64,000 nucleotides of DNA from Glossina fuscipes (GCF_014805625.2 NW_023998415.1:12224552-12288551), one strand, 5' to 3'; positions 39,629 through 51,724 are shown, numbered from the stretch's first letter. Notes: generated by a model from the letters alone, not told the origin. Translations and numbers: made by a program.

Positions 39629-41085
39629 TCTTTCGACTAGAGTTGTCTTGCATCTGGCACAAACGAAACAATCATGATGCCATTGACGATCTTCAAATGA
39701 TATAAAACGAGTGCCGCCAATACCTAATAAATATAAAATAATGATATAAAATTAGATTAGAGAAGATCGACGTAGAGCGAATAAAAATTGTGCAACATAT
39801 TTTACCGGTTATGGGCTTAACACACGATGTACAGCGTTTAGCGAACAGTTCACCGAAACATTACAGCACAATAGGATTTCTCATCGCGGCTGGTGAAACG
39901 CTGACCAGCTAATATAATATTGCAATGGGCGCACGTAAAGCACTCACGATGCCAAGGCTCAGGCTTTTATAAGTCACACCACCAGAAGTAATGACCTGAT
40001 AATGATAACAGTTTCCAGTTAAATAATAAATCAAATGATCTAACATTAATGCAAAGATGGTATGATGAGTACATCTTAAGACAAAATCGTTATCCCAATG
40101 TCTGAACGATACAATACGATCTTCTGAACGACGTTATATTACATCGAGATGAAAACCTTTTTTTTTTTTAACTTTGATTTTATTCGACATCATAGTCGAT
40201 CCAATTAGTCGTCCAATCTATCTCAAATATTTCTAAGCCCCCCTTTTATAGAAGGATTTAGCGAAGTCTTCAAAATACGCTTCGTTTACTGCGATATGCA
40301 TATCATTTGATTTTAATCTCTCTCTTCGGATCGTCGTTTTCAGAGAGAGTTACCAACTGGTAGATAATAGCCGCTCCGATGCATACGTGTGGCAAATGTA
40401 GAGCAGCAATTTCAGGTTCGATTCACGCAATTTTCGAATTGGATCCATCGACTTGTGACATAAGTTTTTTGCTCCGTTATTTTCTACTGTAACCACTTTT
40501 TTTGAGTGTCCACAGCGTTCAGCATTGTCCATGATCGTGTGATCAGCTCTTATTCTCCTAAGCGTTTTTTTTTTTCTTTCTTTCTTTCAATTATATGAGC
40601 AATCATTCAGGGGGTGCCCTCTATTCGTGTACTACGGGGACGATCGGAAAGAAGTAAGGAAAGAGAAAGAGATAGAGAAGCGGCCGAAGCCTAATCGATA
40701 TACGGAGGAAACATAATTTATGGAAAATTACATAATTCGGAAAAATTACATCCCCACGAAAGTCTGAAAATTTTCTGAAATCGTTTCATAGATACTTAGA
40801 AAATATTGCTGTTCGATCGAAAAACCCCTTTTCCTCCATTCACTTTCCTAACACAAATATATGCTTATCATAATCTCGATAAATGATAATATATATGCGA
40901 CGATCGTAATCGAGGATATGTATGTATTCATCTTTGCTTACCTTGTTACACTTAATGCAACGAGTAGCAAATTTTTCCTCATAGCAACTGGTACAATAGA
41001 TCTCCTATTCTCTAGGGATGAACGATTTGGTGCCAATGGCAATTTTGCATACGCAACAGCAGAAACAATTTTCATGCCATTGCAT
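39629..41085 (-). pseudogene. Lmpt: Limpet-like LIM-domain gene fragment, disrupted
   Basis: Three exon remnants of a multi-LIM (FHL/Limpet) protein lie in the right order on the minus strand with intact splice sites. Exon 41085-40942 encodes QWHENCFCCC through TRCIKCNK and ends at GTAAGC. Exon 39995-39806 begins VITSGGVTYK and ends in KPITG. Exon 39723-39629 encodes IGGTRFISFEDRQWHHDCF through TTLV. The phases still fit. It is broken in five ways. A TAG at 41007-41005 replaces the expected Gln in FIPRE_EIYC. One A seems missing at 39965-39968, after GVTYK. One extra base at 39863 lies between YCA and CFGELF. The 5' side stops dead at a dispersed repeat tail. The last LIM half runs into an A-rich tract instead of the expected C-terminus. 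Retained introns mean a DNA-level duplicate or relic, not a retrocopy. Less likely, it is the real gene with sequencing errors. Confidence 0.82.
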
Positions 41086-41560
41086 GTCCGTCTGTCCGTC
41101 TATGTAATGTCTGTTGTAAACATTTGCCTGGGCGAAAAATTGAAGCGAACGACTTAAAACTTGGTAGAGACATTGTAAGTTCTTGCATGTTAGTTGGTAT
41201 TGGAAATGGGCTCGAAGGCTACACCTACAGTGTTACGTAACCTGAGAACCTGAGAACATCTCTGTTATTCAAAGGGAATAAAAAATTCGTTGTTTGCTCA
41301 TTACCCATGCACTACAGCAGATAAATCTACAAGAAGTTGAATATGCATCGTAACCCCCAGAAACAAGCTTTAAAAACCCCATAAAGTGGGTAAATTTTCT
41401 GCCAGTTACAGATCCGGAATGAACCTAACGATGTCTGTCTGTTTGCCTTTCCATCTGTCCACCTGTCTGTGATAAACATTCTTCTGTTCGCCTACAAATT
41501 TGCAAAAGAGTTTGAAAATGGCCCGAACATGGCAAAGGACACACTCAGAACACCTATCTA
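41086..41560 (-). repeat. Dispersed repeat tails abutting the limpet fragment
   Basis: Two reverse-oriented tails: CATGTCCGTCTGTCCGTC from 41,083 and GTCTGTCTGTTTGCC from 41,434, each followed by GACTTAAAACTTGG or CTACAAATTTGC words as in the 16.8 kb copy. The first begins exactly where LIM homology stops, so insertion or deletion here cut the gene. Confidence 0.6.
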
Positions 41561-41780
41561 TATCTATACAAACAAAACTGAAATCAATATTTGGAAATTA
41601 AAAAATATAAAAATATAAATATATTGAAATAAATATTTTATATACATTACAAAGTTTATATAATTTGTTCTAATTCTTTTTCTTTCTCTTTAGATGTAAA
41701 TTAAATCGTGATAGGCGCCATAAATAAATGGTTAAATTCCCTGTTGAAAGCACAGAGTCGCTTTTAATAAATAAATGGTT

Positions 41781-41986
41781 AAATGCCCAACTTAATCGAC
41801 AAAAGGGAATCGATTCTGTTAAATAACAAACCAAATGCCCAACTTTACCGACAAAAGGGATTCGATTCCGTTAAATAACAGACCAAATGTCCAACTTTAC
41901 CGACAAAAGGAATCGATTCTGTTAAATAACAGACCAAATGCCCAACTTAATCGACAAAAGGGAATCGATTCTGTTAAAATATGTTA
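41781..41986. repeat. 52-bp tandem repeat, four copies
   Basis: Copies begin at 41781, 41833, 41885 and 41936. Each carries AAATGCCCAACTT, a CGACAAAAGG core and ATCGATTCTGTTAAATAAC with one- or two-base differences. A related half unit (AAATGGTTAAAT) precedes the array. Confidence 0.93.
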
Positions 41987-42016
41987 TGTTATCCGTAACA
42001 GTACTAATGCTGTAAA

Positions 42017-42066
42017 CTTTCATATCAACTATAAGCTTTCATATGAACTTTAAGCTTTCATATCAA
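42017..42066. repeat. 19-bp tandem repeat, about 2.6 copies
   Basis: CTTTCATATCAACTATAAG is repeated at 42017, 42036 and 42055 with a few substitutions, shortly after the 52-bp array. Confidence 0.85.
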
Positions 42067-42712
42067 CACAGCTGATCAATTGAACAGTTGATAATATGTG
42101 CGCGGCAAATGTATGAAATGTAGCTGTCATAGAAATATAAAGGTGCATTTTTGTTAACTGCAGCTGTAATTTTGCATGCATGAGTTGTAATTTTAAATTC
42201 AAAAGTTCCACCTGTAGATTTTGTTTACTCTAAACTTGCTGTCCAGATATAATTTTTTAACTTTTTTAAAACGTCAACATGTGTATATAATAAATGGGTG
42301 CACGAATGATATCAGCTGCACCATCACGAAATAAATATTTATATATATAATCCTTCCTATTTCCAGAAAAACGCATTTTTTCAAAAAAAATACGCTTTCT
42401 CAAACCGTAAAGTGAACATCATCATTAATTAATATAATTTGGCCACAACCTGTTTTCTTTATGATAGCTTTTTTTAGTTAGTGACTATCAGATGGCTTTA
42501 TGAATTGGCAAATTCATATGCAATAAGCTATGCCCTAAAATATTTAAGCTATGAACGCAACCAATTATTTGAAAGGCAAATTCCTAGGGTAAATTTTAAA
42601 CTATTGCGATTAGAAAGAATGGCAACACTATTAAGTTTTTTTTCTCATACCATGTAATTTAGTTTGATTCGTAACTTTGTGTATATTTGGTTTTAAGCAA
42701 CGACATATGCAT

Positions 42713-42784
42713 GGCTCGTTGGTCTAGGGGTATGATTCTCGCTTCGGGTGCGAGAGGTCCCGGGTTCAATTCCCGGACGAGCCC
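42713..42784 (+). tRNA. tRNA-Pro (anticodon CGG)
   Basis: A 72-nt cloverleaf can be folded completely. The acceptor stem pairs GGCTCGT (42713-42719) with ACGAGCC (42777-42783), with C as discriminator. The D arm contains GGTCTAGGGGTAT. The anticodon stem CTCGC/GCGAG encloses the loop TTCGGGT, with anticodon CGG at 42745-42747. The T arm CCCGGGTTCAATTCCCGG carries the B-box GGTTCAATTCC. No intron is present and CCA is not encoded, as expected for a nuclear gene. A run of about 11 T residues starting at 42793 is the RNA polymerase III terminator. The gene sits about 450 bp past the 3' end of nonstop, on the opposite strand. Confidence 0.97.
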
Positions 42785-42792
42785 AAGTCAAA

Positions 42793-42803
42793 TTTTTTTT
42801 TTT
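42793..42803 (+). terminator. Pol III oligo-T terminator of tRNA-Pro
   Basis: An uninterrupted T run begins 9 nt after the discriminator base of the tRNA, the usual signal for RNA polymerase III release. Confidence 0.85.
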
Positions 42804-43230
42804 CTAATAAAAAATAAAAATTAGTTTGTAATTACAAAAACATACATAAATATATTTCTATAAAACTAAAGAATACAAAAAATAAACAAAATTATTCAAA
42901 GCAATTCATGATTGTTATAAAACAGCAAACATAAATACACACGAAAATATAAAACTATGGATGTCTAAAATAAAAAAAGAAAATAAATATGAATAACATT
43001 AAATATTAAGATGTTTACAGCTTTAAGAATTTGCTACTTTTTTTACAATAATTTTTAATTATTTTAGTCTTTTTCTAAATTTTTTTTTTTTTAACGGATT
43101 TATAAAGAGAATTTTTATATTGTATTTTGTTATTGTAATAGTATGAGGATTGTTGTAGCAATGTTGTTGTTATAACTTTTATCTTACTTACTATTTATAA
43201 AAAAACGTTTTTACTTGCATTATACAGTCT

Positions 43231-44939
43231 CTATTCATACTCAAGAATATTTTTATGATAAAACAACAAATAGCTGGAAAAAAAAAGAGAATGAATGAAG
43301 ACTCGTGCTTTCTTACTTTTTCACTTACCCCTCACTGTCTAACACTTGCTTTAAGGTAGCGGTGGTAATAATATGGTCATCACACTTTACCCAGGTATCC
43401 TTATGATGCCGTACATAGGCCGTATAATGACCGGCATCGATTGTACCCACATGGTTGACTACTGCGTACAGTGAGTAACGAAAATCTCCATAAGCATTGT
43501 TTTTATCTGACATGAATGGAGTCATATCAAATTCGACGGGGAATGAAATGAACGTCGAGATCTTTTTATCTATTAATGAAGAATGTTCGAAACGTTTTAA
43601 ATGGAAACTGGCTACGCTTGGTAAAGTTCGCAAGCTGAATTGTTTGGTAGATTCTTGATAAGATTTACAGGTGGAACATTTGATTTTCGCACTTGAACCT
43701 AAATGTTCGGCTCTGGTGTAGCGTTCCAAACAGTCTATTAAAGATTTTGGCGTAGCGCCACCATGAGCTGTTTCTCCTAAATCCAATGAGATATCCCAGA
43801 AAGGGTCAATAGTGGTCGACACGCCCTTGCACGATTGACAAACCACATCACTTTGCAGCATTCCGGTGAAAATTTGATCTATTATACAGTTACACTGTGT
43901 AGGGCAATTAGTGTGTTGTGCGGAGGAGCTGGATTTGTTGGCATTTTCTGTTTCAGCCTTGGCCTTAATACAATGACGATGCAAAACATCTAAAGTAGCT
44001 ATAAAAAACTCGTGAGCATCTTGTTGCTCATAACCGGCCAAATGCTTAGCATGATTCCAAATTAAATGCAACAAACGATGCAGTGAAAGTGGAGTACGTA
44101 ATCCAGAATAAAATTCCTGGAAAACGGGAGTTCTGCATTATTGTGTGAGCGATGTCTTTAATCAAACCAATCACCTGAAATAATCGCGATACTTCGCATA
44201 CCAGACATTTCAGTGAGGATTTGGCATTACATTCATGACGTTCGGAAAGAAAGTAATCACTTAACAATGGGGTGTGAATTAAAGCCTGTAAACCAGTGTT
44301 AGGAAAACTACTATAATATTAGAGTATAAAATATTGAACAACAATTTCACCTGCACAATGCAATTCATAAAACAAGTAGATCCCAAATTAATAAGACCCC
44401 TTAAACCTAAAGTTTCATTAGCCTTAACATGGCGGCGACGAGGATTAGCTAACATCAGGTTAGTTTCTTTGGGTGTGGGTATCCATGGTGTCCAACTTAG
44501 ACTTTTTTGCACATCTTTGGCTTCCAATTTACGATTAACTGACGCTATTTCGCGGCAGCGTGAATCATAGATGAAGTCTCGACATGAATTGCAGTATAAA
44601 GTACCATGTGACAGCTCCAGTGCAATAGAGTGCTTTTTCGCACGTAAATGCGAGGTAATGTGAGATCCACGACAACCAAAATAAATGCAATAAAGGCAAG
44701 CAAATATCTGCAAACCGAAACTACCGCATTCAAAGCAGCAGCAATTTAAAGCCTGAAAAAACTAAAATATTTAATACTCTACAACAAACGAAAAATATAT
44801 GTGAAGAAGATACAGTTACTTTTTTTTCACGAGCATCTCGATTAATACAAGCTGAAAAGTAAGCATCAATTATGCGATACGTATCCAAAGAGTTCTCTTT
44901 GACGTAGACTTGAAAATGTTTACAGCCGTTTTCAGCCAT
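43231..44939 (-). CDS. not: Nonstop: SAGA histone H2B deubiquitinase (USP22/Ubp8 family), conserved 487-residue core
   Basis: Ubiquitin-specific protease of the SAGA deubiquitinase module, which removes ubiquitin from histone H2B in the nucleus (family knowledge). I resolved five exons by hand: 44939-44820, 44752-44351, 44285-44175, 44116-43329 and 43273-43231. All four introns are 55-67 nt with GT/AG ends, and the frame is open to a TAG stop. Counting from the Met at 44939 (good context, A at -3 and G at +4) the protein is 487 residues. It starts with a ZnF-UBP domain (C6, H8, C46/C49, C59, C62, C67, H71, H75, H81, C94, C97). The catalytic Cys box NLGSTCFMN follows (C167). CxxC pairs lie in DVVCQSCKG and IKCSTCKS, and the His box has GHYTAY (H441) and KCDDH. 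The short last exon encodes [13 protein letters not shown]. Residue-level similarity to fly Nonstop is very strong. The gene looks intact. True translation may begin further upstream (see the next entry). Confidence 0.96.
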
Positions 44940-45563
44940 TATTGCTGAACACGTTTCTATCAAATCGCGCGATGACGAACCAGATGCCGTCTCGCCTTGA
45001 GTGTTATTATCGTCTGTTTCAACGCCGCCAGTGTCAATAGATTCACTTGCTAACAATAATAATAAATATGTGGATACGTTTGTCTCAAATATCTGATGAT
45101 CAGCAAGTGTTTTACCGGTTAAAGCCGCTGCTGCCGCTGATGTTGTTGCATGTGAAGTTGCTGATTGTAGATCTATTTGCAATCGTTGTTTACCGCGTGT
45201 GCGTCTCAAAGCTGCTATTGTTTTTGTGGTTGATGTTAATACCGTTGTATCATTATCGCTGCTATTATCACCTCTGCCGGCTTCAAAAGCCGGTGTCGTC
45301 AAATGTTGTTCTGCGGCGCTACTATCACCACCAACAACGCTAGTGCCACTGTTCTGGTCTGTCGTAGCAGCCCTACCTCTTGCAAGTTTTGCGGCACCAC
45401 CCCCTCCAACCCTAGACGTTGAACTTTTTTTATTTGGCTTCTCTGTTTGCTGTTGTTGTTTACTTAAATTTTTTGTTCTCGCCAGCACTAGTTTTTCAGC
45501 TTTTCTCGATTTACGCTGAATCTTGGTGCTGTTTACACTACAATATGTTTGAAACTGTTTCTT
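44940..45563 (-). CDS. not: Probable N-terminal extension of Nonstop, start exon unresolved
   Basis: The first core exon is preceded, in the same frame, by 208 codons without a stop (45563-44940; an in-frame TAA lies at 45566-45564). That is very unlikely by chance in DNA this AT-rich, so the stretch is probably translated. The predicted sequence is low complexity, rich in Gln, Ser, Thr, Ala, Gly and Lys/Arg, with runs such as QQQQ, GGGG and AAAAA and no recognisable domain. It contains no ATG before the core Met at 44939. The first codon of the longest reading at 45488 is GTG, not a normal fly start. Either an upstream exon supplies the ATG, spliced to an acceptor such as the CAG at 45557-45555 or the TAG near 45540, or the stretch is an open but untranslated leader. 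I recall the Drosophila Nonstop entry being much longer than the 490-residue core, which favours a translated extension, but I could not check this. Confidence 0.6.
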
Positions 45564-48327
45564 TTATTTAAGTTAGATTGCTTTAAAAAAAAAAAAAAAA
45601 TATTGCTGCTGTTTGTTGTTATAACCGATGTTTAATTTACAAGTAACTATTTTGTTGGTATACTTATTTTGCTTTTTATGCAATTACTTGAAAACTTTTA
45701 AAATTTGTTTACTAAAGTTTTGCACAAATCCCTAAGTGTTTTTAATAAATGTTTAATTTATATCAATAGTTGAATAAATAAACTCGGCCTTTTTATTATT
45801 CGCTTAATCAATTCCTTACGTATGCCAAGATAGCGACAAATTCTTCACTGCGTAGGAACGAAGAGGAAAAAAACAATATTTCTTTTTAACTAGAATCTAG
45901 CAGTATTTGTAACTTTAAGAGCGAAATCATACCCTTCTGAGGACACAGGTCCAGGCAACAAATTTAATTATTTTCATATATAAATTATTAAATGCCGCAA
46001 AATGTTTAATATTCTTAATGAGTATCTGATGCAATTTATTTTTACACTTTGAGGTCATATATACAATGCACACAATATTCCATTCCATCCAGTTGCATGT
46101 TGTTGCTGGGATTTATTTCTTCAAACACGCATGAGTATGAATGTTTTTGGAAGAAAATTCCTAAATTTTGAAGCAACTAAGTAGTTTTCTCTTTCTACAA
46201 AACAAAGAAAAATGCTTTTCCTAATTTAAATAAATTTTTTAATATGTTTGTAAACAGACTGGAAAAAGCAGCGACAAGTAAGCCTATTTAATAGCGATTA
46301 CTACATCAAAAGAAGTAACAAAAAAAATATATAAAACGCCTTTTTGCCATTTCCCATAAGTGAGCTGATGTTATACGAATAAAAGACATAACAACATTTC
46401 CATGTGAACATACAATGCTGGATAATTGATTACTTCCAACTGCAATTCATGTAATTATTAAAATGTTAACTTAACATAAATTGAGAGACACTAGAGTTTT
46501 ATTTTCTGTTTTAGAACAACCGCATTAGGCATAGCAAAATGCTGCAAAGCTTCCCCACAGTTCGAAGCAGGCGTTAGAATAATATTGGAAGGTCCAAGGA
46601 ATAACGTCGCTGCAGAATGCATCAAACAGTAGGAATTTGGTCGAGTTAATAATTTGGATGACTGGCAACAGCTCATAATAAACGATTTTTTGCAAGTTAG
46701 ATATGGAGCATCAGTTTTTTTTATATAGTTATCGGCCTTGTTGAGTGCCGCCCATAGTATTTTTCTATAGTCTCAGCTATAGCGTTTCCCATTAACAACT
46801 GTTTGCTTTACGAAACGAAGTAAAAGTACAATTGATTGCCTCAACAGATCACGCGGCAATGAAATTCTCCAAAGCAAAATATTGTGAAAGTAAATTAAAC
46901 AAATTTAAGCAACCAATGAAACAAACCTTTTTGAATATGTTAATAGTCAGTACTCAAATCAGAAATTCTTGCAAGGAACAAAGGGAAGTGGTTAGTTGTA
47001 ATTTATATTTATAGTTTTTATTAACACTTTGAAAGCATACATATATAGGTGTGTTGTTAAAAATTGTAAAATAGTTGGCGTTTTTCATATCAAACAACTC
47101 TGTTTTACGCGTTAACATAGTTTGCGCTAACGCGCAGGGAAGTCACAAACTCTGCGAAAGTTGTAATACGAGATAAGAGTTCAAATATCGGCTAACAGAA
47201 TTTTTCTACAGTTTTCACGGCAGCTAACATACGGTCGACAACACAATTGTGAGCGATATTATTAAAAAAATGTAGAGTAAGTATATTGAAGTAATAATGA
47301 AATTGTTGGAAAATTGCAAAATTTATTTAACTAATATAGAAAATTAATTGTTGCGAGGAGTGCAAAGTTTAAAAAACAAATTGATTCTATATAAGGTATT
47401 AAAAATATGAATGAAATTATCATCAAAACGTGACTTTTTTAAAAAATGGAAGTGAATTTAATATTGAGAGGTAAACAAAAATTATTTACCGAAATTAAAT
47501 CTGCATGGTAATTACGTAATTGAAAGTGAGCTTTCACTTTTGTGTTTGTCTATTTCGAAAACACCTAAAAACGAGAGCGAGAGTTACATTTTCCATACTC
47601 CCTCGTTGTCCTATTAATTTATTTCTCAGTTAAAACTGCTTTCTTTCTTTGCTTCTTTTATATTTAAAAAAATAGTTCAGATTTTCTTTGGGTGATTTCT
47701 CTTTTATTTTACATTCAAAACACTATGGAAATTTTGAAACACTTCGAAAATTTTAAAACGTAAGCTCAAAACAAAATACCGAAAATCAATTAGAAATCAC
47801 TTAACAGGTTGGATTTTAAACAAAATTTACAGTGCCTTTTATTATTTTTTTTGGCCAAATTTTCCCTTTTGTTTTTGACGAAAACACTTAGATAAATATA
47901 ACTTTCTATAAATCCATGTCTCTCTCTCTCTCGCCACTACTTACCAGCTCTATCACTTTTTAAGAATATCAATGCTAACATAAAAGAAATATATCAACAT
48001 TTCCGAAAGAATTTTTAGAAGTAAAACCGAAATTATTTTAGAAACTTCGTTATTAAATCGCTCATTAAACCTGAGAATTATATAAAGAGCGTTAAAACAT
48101 ATGTAGACAGATAACTCAATTTAATTGAAACGTTTTTTGTGTTTCTTGCCGCGTTCTTTTTCAATTTCTCTTATCGACAGCACTAGATATTTCATAATAT
48201 TGTACAGACACTGTTTTCTCCGCTAAATTGGCTAAAAGTTTGAAGCATACTTGAATGAATAAAATTACAATTGGGTTACTACAGTTTTATAAGCACAAGT
48301 CAAATATTTATGATGGGTTTGTGCCGT

Positions 48328-48511
48328 GCATAAGTGCAAAAACGGAATGTAACAACTTCGAGAACTGCTGCCCGAAGCAATCAGCATTTTATAAATTTCA
48401 AACTTGCCATCACTATCTTGCATAAGTGCAAAAACGGAATGTAACAACTTCGAGAACTGCTGCCCGAAGCAATCAGCATTTTATAAATTTCAAACTTGCC
48501 ATCACTATCTT
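48328..48511. repeat. Perfect 92-bp tandem duplication
   Basis: 48328-48419 and 48420-48511 are identical, beginning GCATAAGTGCAAAAACGG and ending CCATCACTATCTT. No coding function is recognised. Identity suggests a recent duplication, or a copy created by assembly. Confidence 0.95.
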
Positions 48512-51324
48512 ACAGTAGATTTTAAGGGGTAGGTTTCTTTCGAGATGCCATCGCCATCTATTATTGTTTTTTGGCTCTTGCCACAATCGTTTCATTCTTT
48601 TAAATAAGTAGCGCAGGGTGTTATTAAAGCATTTTGAGATATTTTTATTTACAACTTGAGTGAGTCAGTAGTCGGCGAAAGTGAAGCCAAGTTAGAAATA
48701 GTTAAATACAACAACCATTTTCGGGTTGTTCTTTTTTTTAAATATGTTCCAGTTCATTATTGCATTTCTGCAATTTGTATTTGTGGGAAATGAACGGTTT
48801 GTAGACGGTATTGGTTTCATTATTAGCTGTTTGTAAAAACTAATGCTTTATGTGAAATTCAAAAAAAAGCAAAAGCAATCATTCAATCATTCTTTTACAT
48901 ATATTTTATTTTTATATAAATTTATTTAATATAAAATGAAAATAATTTTTCTAATCTTTTACTTGAACTTTATACTTCTTTAATTGGATATTTTCTCAAG
49001 GTAATTGAATAATCAATATTTTGTAAGTGCAAGTTAGATGTTAATTTAACTACAACCTTATTATTTAGATCAAAGTCGCGCCAAGGTTCATAAATTCAGC
49101 ATCTATGGTAACCTTATTAAAATGTTAAGCTTTCTAAATATATTATATTTCTTTTTTTCTTTATTATCTTATTTCATTATTATTTTATAATTAAAAATTT
49201 TTTTTTTTTTTTTTTAATAAATCAGTCACCATAGATGACGATTGTAAAAAAGGGATTTTTTTTCTTCCAACAATTTTGCGGAATTTTTTTTTTTTTTTGA
49301 GTGGACATATAAGGTATCCTTATTGGCTTAGTCCAGTTAAGATCAACGATAAACCGAAGGCCCTCGATCGGACGTTTTAGAACTTGATCAGAAATCTTAG
49401 AATTTCAACTACAATAGGAATGGTATTGTTCGGCAACCTGTGTTTGTAATTAGGTATCCAAAGCAATGAATATTGTGGCCACAAACTTTTTCTCTAAAAT
49501 AAATTATCATTCAATAATTATTGGATAATTTCGTAGACATGATGACTTGTTCATAGACTCATTGCGACTCATTGCATGTGAAAAAAGAAGGATTACAAGG
49601 ATTAGATAAAACGAATAAGCCGGGCGAGCTCATCAATCGTGTTTGAAGTAAGAAGGCTTCTCACCCCAAGAACATAGAAAATCAGTCCGTGTTAGGATTT
49701 GCTTATTGAGGCAAAGAGAAGCGATCACAAATGATCATTGGGAGAGGAAATGGTAAGGCCGTAGAAGCCTCTTACAGATTGGTAAGGTTTACATGATAGG
49801 TTCTGCGTTCGAATATAAAAAGTGCAATTATGCATGAAAGTTAATTCAAGCATCCTCCAATGAGACTATGCTCTCAATAAAGCCGATATATATGAGTTAG
49901 CGTCGATTTTGAAAACTGATTGACTTGAAAGTGGCAGTGGATATACACTTTTGCAGTAATTATTCCAATGTGACGCGAAGTAATGATTCGGTCAGCTCAA
50001 ACGCTCTAATTTTCTAATGCTACTATTTCTACCATTGCCGACCAGCAACCCAGTACGCAACCCGTGCACGCATTCTCCTCTTTGTCATTCAGTCTATATA
50101 ATGCGTTGCTATTTTGTACTCGAAAATTTTACACACTCGCGGGCGATCAGCGACACAATCCCACTCCTATCGAGAATCATTGAATTAAGTTTTCACGACA
50201 ATTATCCATAGAAAATAGGTAGAGACGTCTGTTCGTAGATGGGGTTGAACACTGACCAGAATGGATTTATTGAGTCATACAGAATAAACAATCTGGACTC
50301 TGGTGTTGTTTAGATCCCTAGTTTATAGGGATTGTCTAACTCGCTAGGGGGCGTGGGTTACGCTTAAATAACCTGCGTGGCTTGGGCCACCGTAGGGTTA
50401 GGCCATAAAGGCAGGTACCCACGTGAAATCCATGTCGCAATCTGTTCATAGATGCTTTACAATCCTTTACCGAAAATCTTGATTTTCGGTAAACGAGAGA
50501 AGCTGGAATTGTACTATTATCCTAAATGAAAGTATTATATATTTATATATCATTTATTTTGATCGTCAAAGACATACTTTCCACTTATAAGTGTTCTCCG
50601 TGTAGCCGCCTTGTCTTCAAATACGAATATATTAAGGAACTGTGTGTATGTTAACGCATTTGAAAAAAGCAAAAGAGAATAACTGATTGTGATCTTGATT
50701 GAAATACACTATGACTATTTTATTACGCGATGCGTATGCTTGTTAATAAGACGAAGGAACAAAAAAATCGAAATCCGGCAAATTCTCAGATAAAAGCCTT
50801 TGAATTGAAACGATTTTTTTGTTAAGCGTTAAATGCAAAAAAATGTCTTGCAAGATGAAGTAAAACATGCTGTAAAACCTGCATAATGATAACAGTAAAA
50901 GGAGAAGAAGAAGCAGCAGTTGTTTAAATTCAAATTGTGCGATACAAGAGCATGGCAGCGGTTCCATTGTTAGCAACCGATGGTCTTGCTACTGGCGATG
51001 CAATTAATCTGTGCGATTTGGGTCAGGGTTGACTGCCAACATTATTAGCCTCAATCTTGGCTAATTTTGGAATATCACGTTTGCCACGGTGTTGTCCAGT
51101 GTTTCGATTCGCAAAAAAATCGACAGACTTGATGTGTTCTTGAGGCAAGAATTCGTTCGGGAATTCAGATCGGGAATTCAGATCGTGCTAACGTATACAC
51201 TTGCGTATAAAACTGTGTTCTCTGGCAAATGAATTTGCTGAACGTAAGGATAATCAATACGGAGATGATTCGATATCGAGGCCGCATGCTTGTGTGTGTA
51301 TGCGTTCTGTGGAAGTTACAATGT

Positions 51325-51327
51325 TGA

Positions 51328-51381
<54 letters not shown>

Positions 51382-51383
51382 CA
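51325..51383. repeat. (GA)n microsatellite
   Basis: A GA run of nearly 60 bp with three interspersed GACAG interruptions, about 340 bp past the Galphaf stop codon. Open frames over it (Ser/Leu or Arg/Glu runs) are artefacts. Confidence 0.92.
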
Positions 51384-51519
51384 GAATGAACGACGTCCCA
51401 ATTCGATTTGAATCACAACACATCTAAAGGGTTTATTGTTTGTTCTGGCAACAACAAATACATATATAAAATAAAAAAAACAAATAAAAAAAACAATGCC
51501 AGGAGTTTTTTTTAGAGCA

Positions 51520-51529
51520 TTTATTTATT
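51520..51529 (-). promoter_or_regulatory. Candidate polyadenylation signal of Galphaf
   Basis: On the minus strand two overlapping AATAAA hexamers lie about 200 nt past the TGA stop of the G protein gene, a normal 3'UTR length for a fly gene. No nearer hexamer was noticed. Not proven without RNA data. Confidence 0.45.
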
Positions 51530-51724
51530 TCTACGATCTATCTATTTATAAAACTTATTAATTATATGTTAATTTTCTAATAAAATTAAGAAAAATTTAT
51601 ATAAATTAATATTAAAGTGAAAAGTAAAAAAAAAAAAAATAATAATAATAATAATAAGGGCAAAAATGTAAAGCTTAATTATTTGATTAATCACAGTCTA
51701 CAATAAAAATGTACTGTCACAATA

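Larger units (their letters stand above)
45570..51500. other. Intergenic region between nonstop and Galphaf
   Basis: Contains the 92-bp duplication, the GA microsatellite and a hairpin at 50,465-50,492. A small minus-strand frame with an ATG (46,676-46,491, 61 codons) has no recognised motif. An upstream exon of nonstop is expected somewhere past 45,563 but was not identified. Confidence 0.55.

Noticed and set aside
45199..45519. Plus-strand frame over the nonstop N-terminal region
   Set aside because: It is the antisense shadow of the Ser/Thr/Ala-rich stretch of nonstop.
51165..51416. Frame with long Ser/Leu alternation
   Set aside because: It is only the GA microsatellite read in two bases per step.
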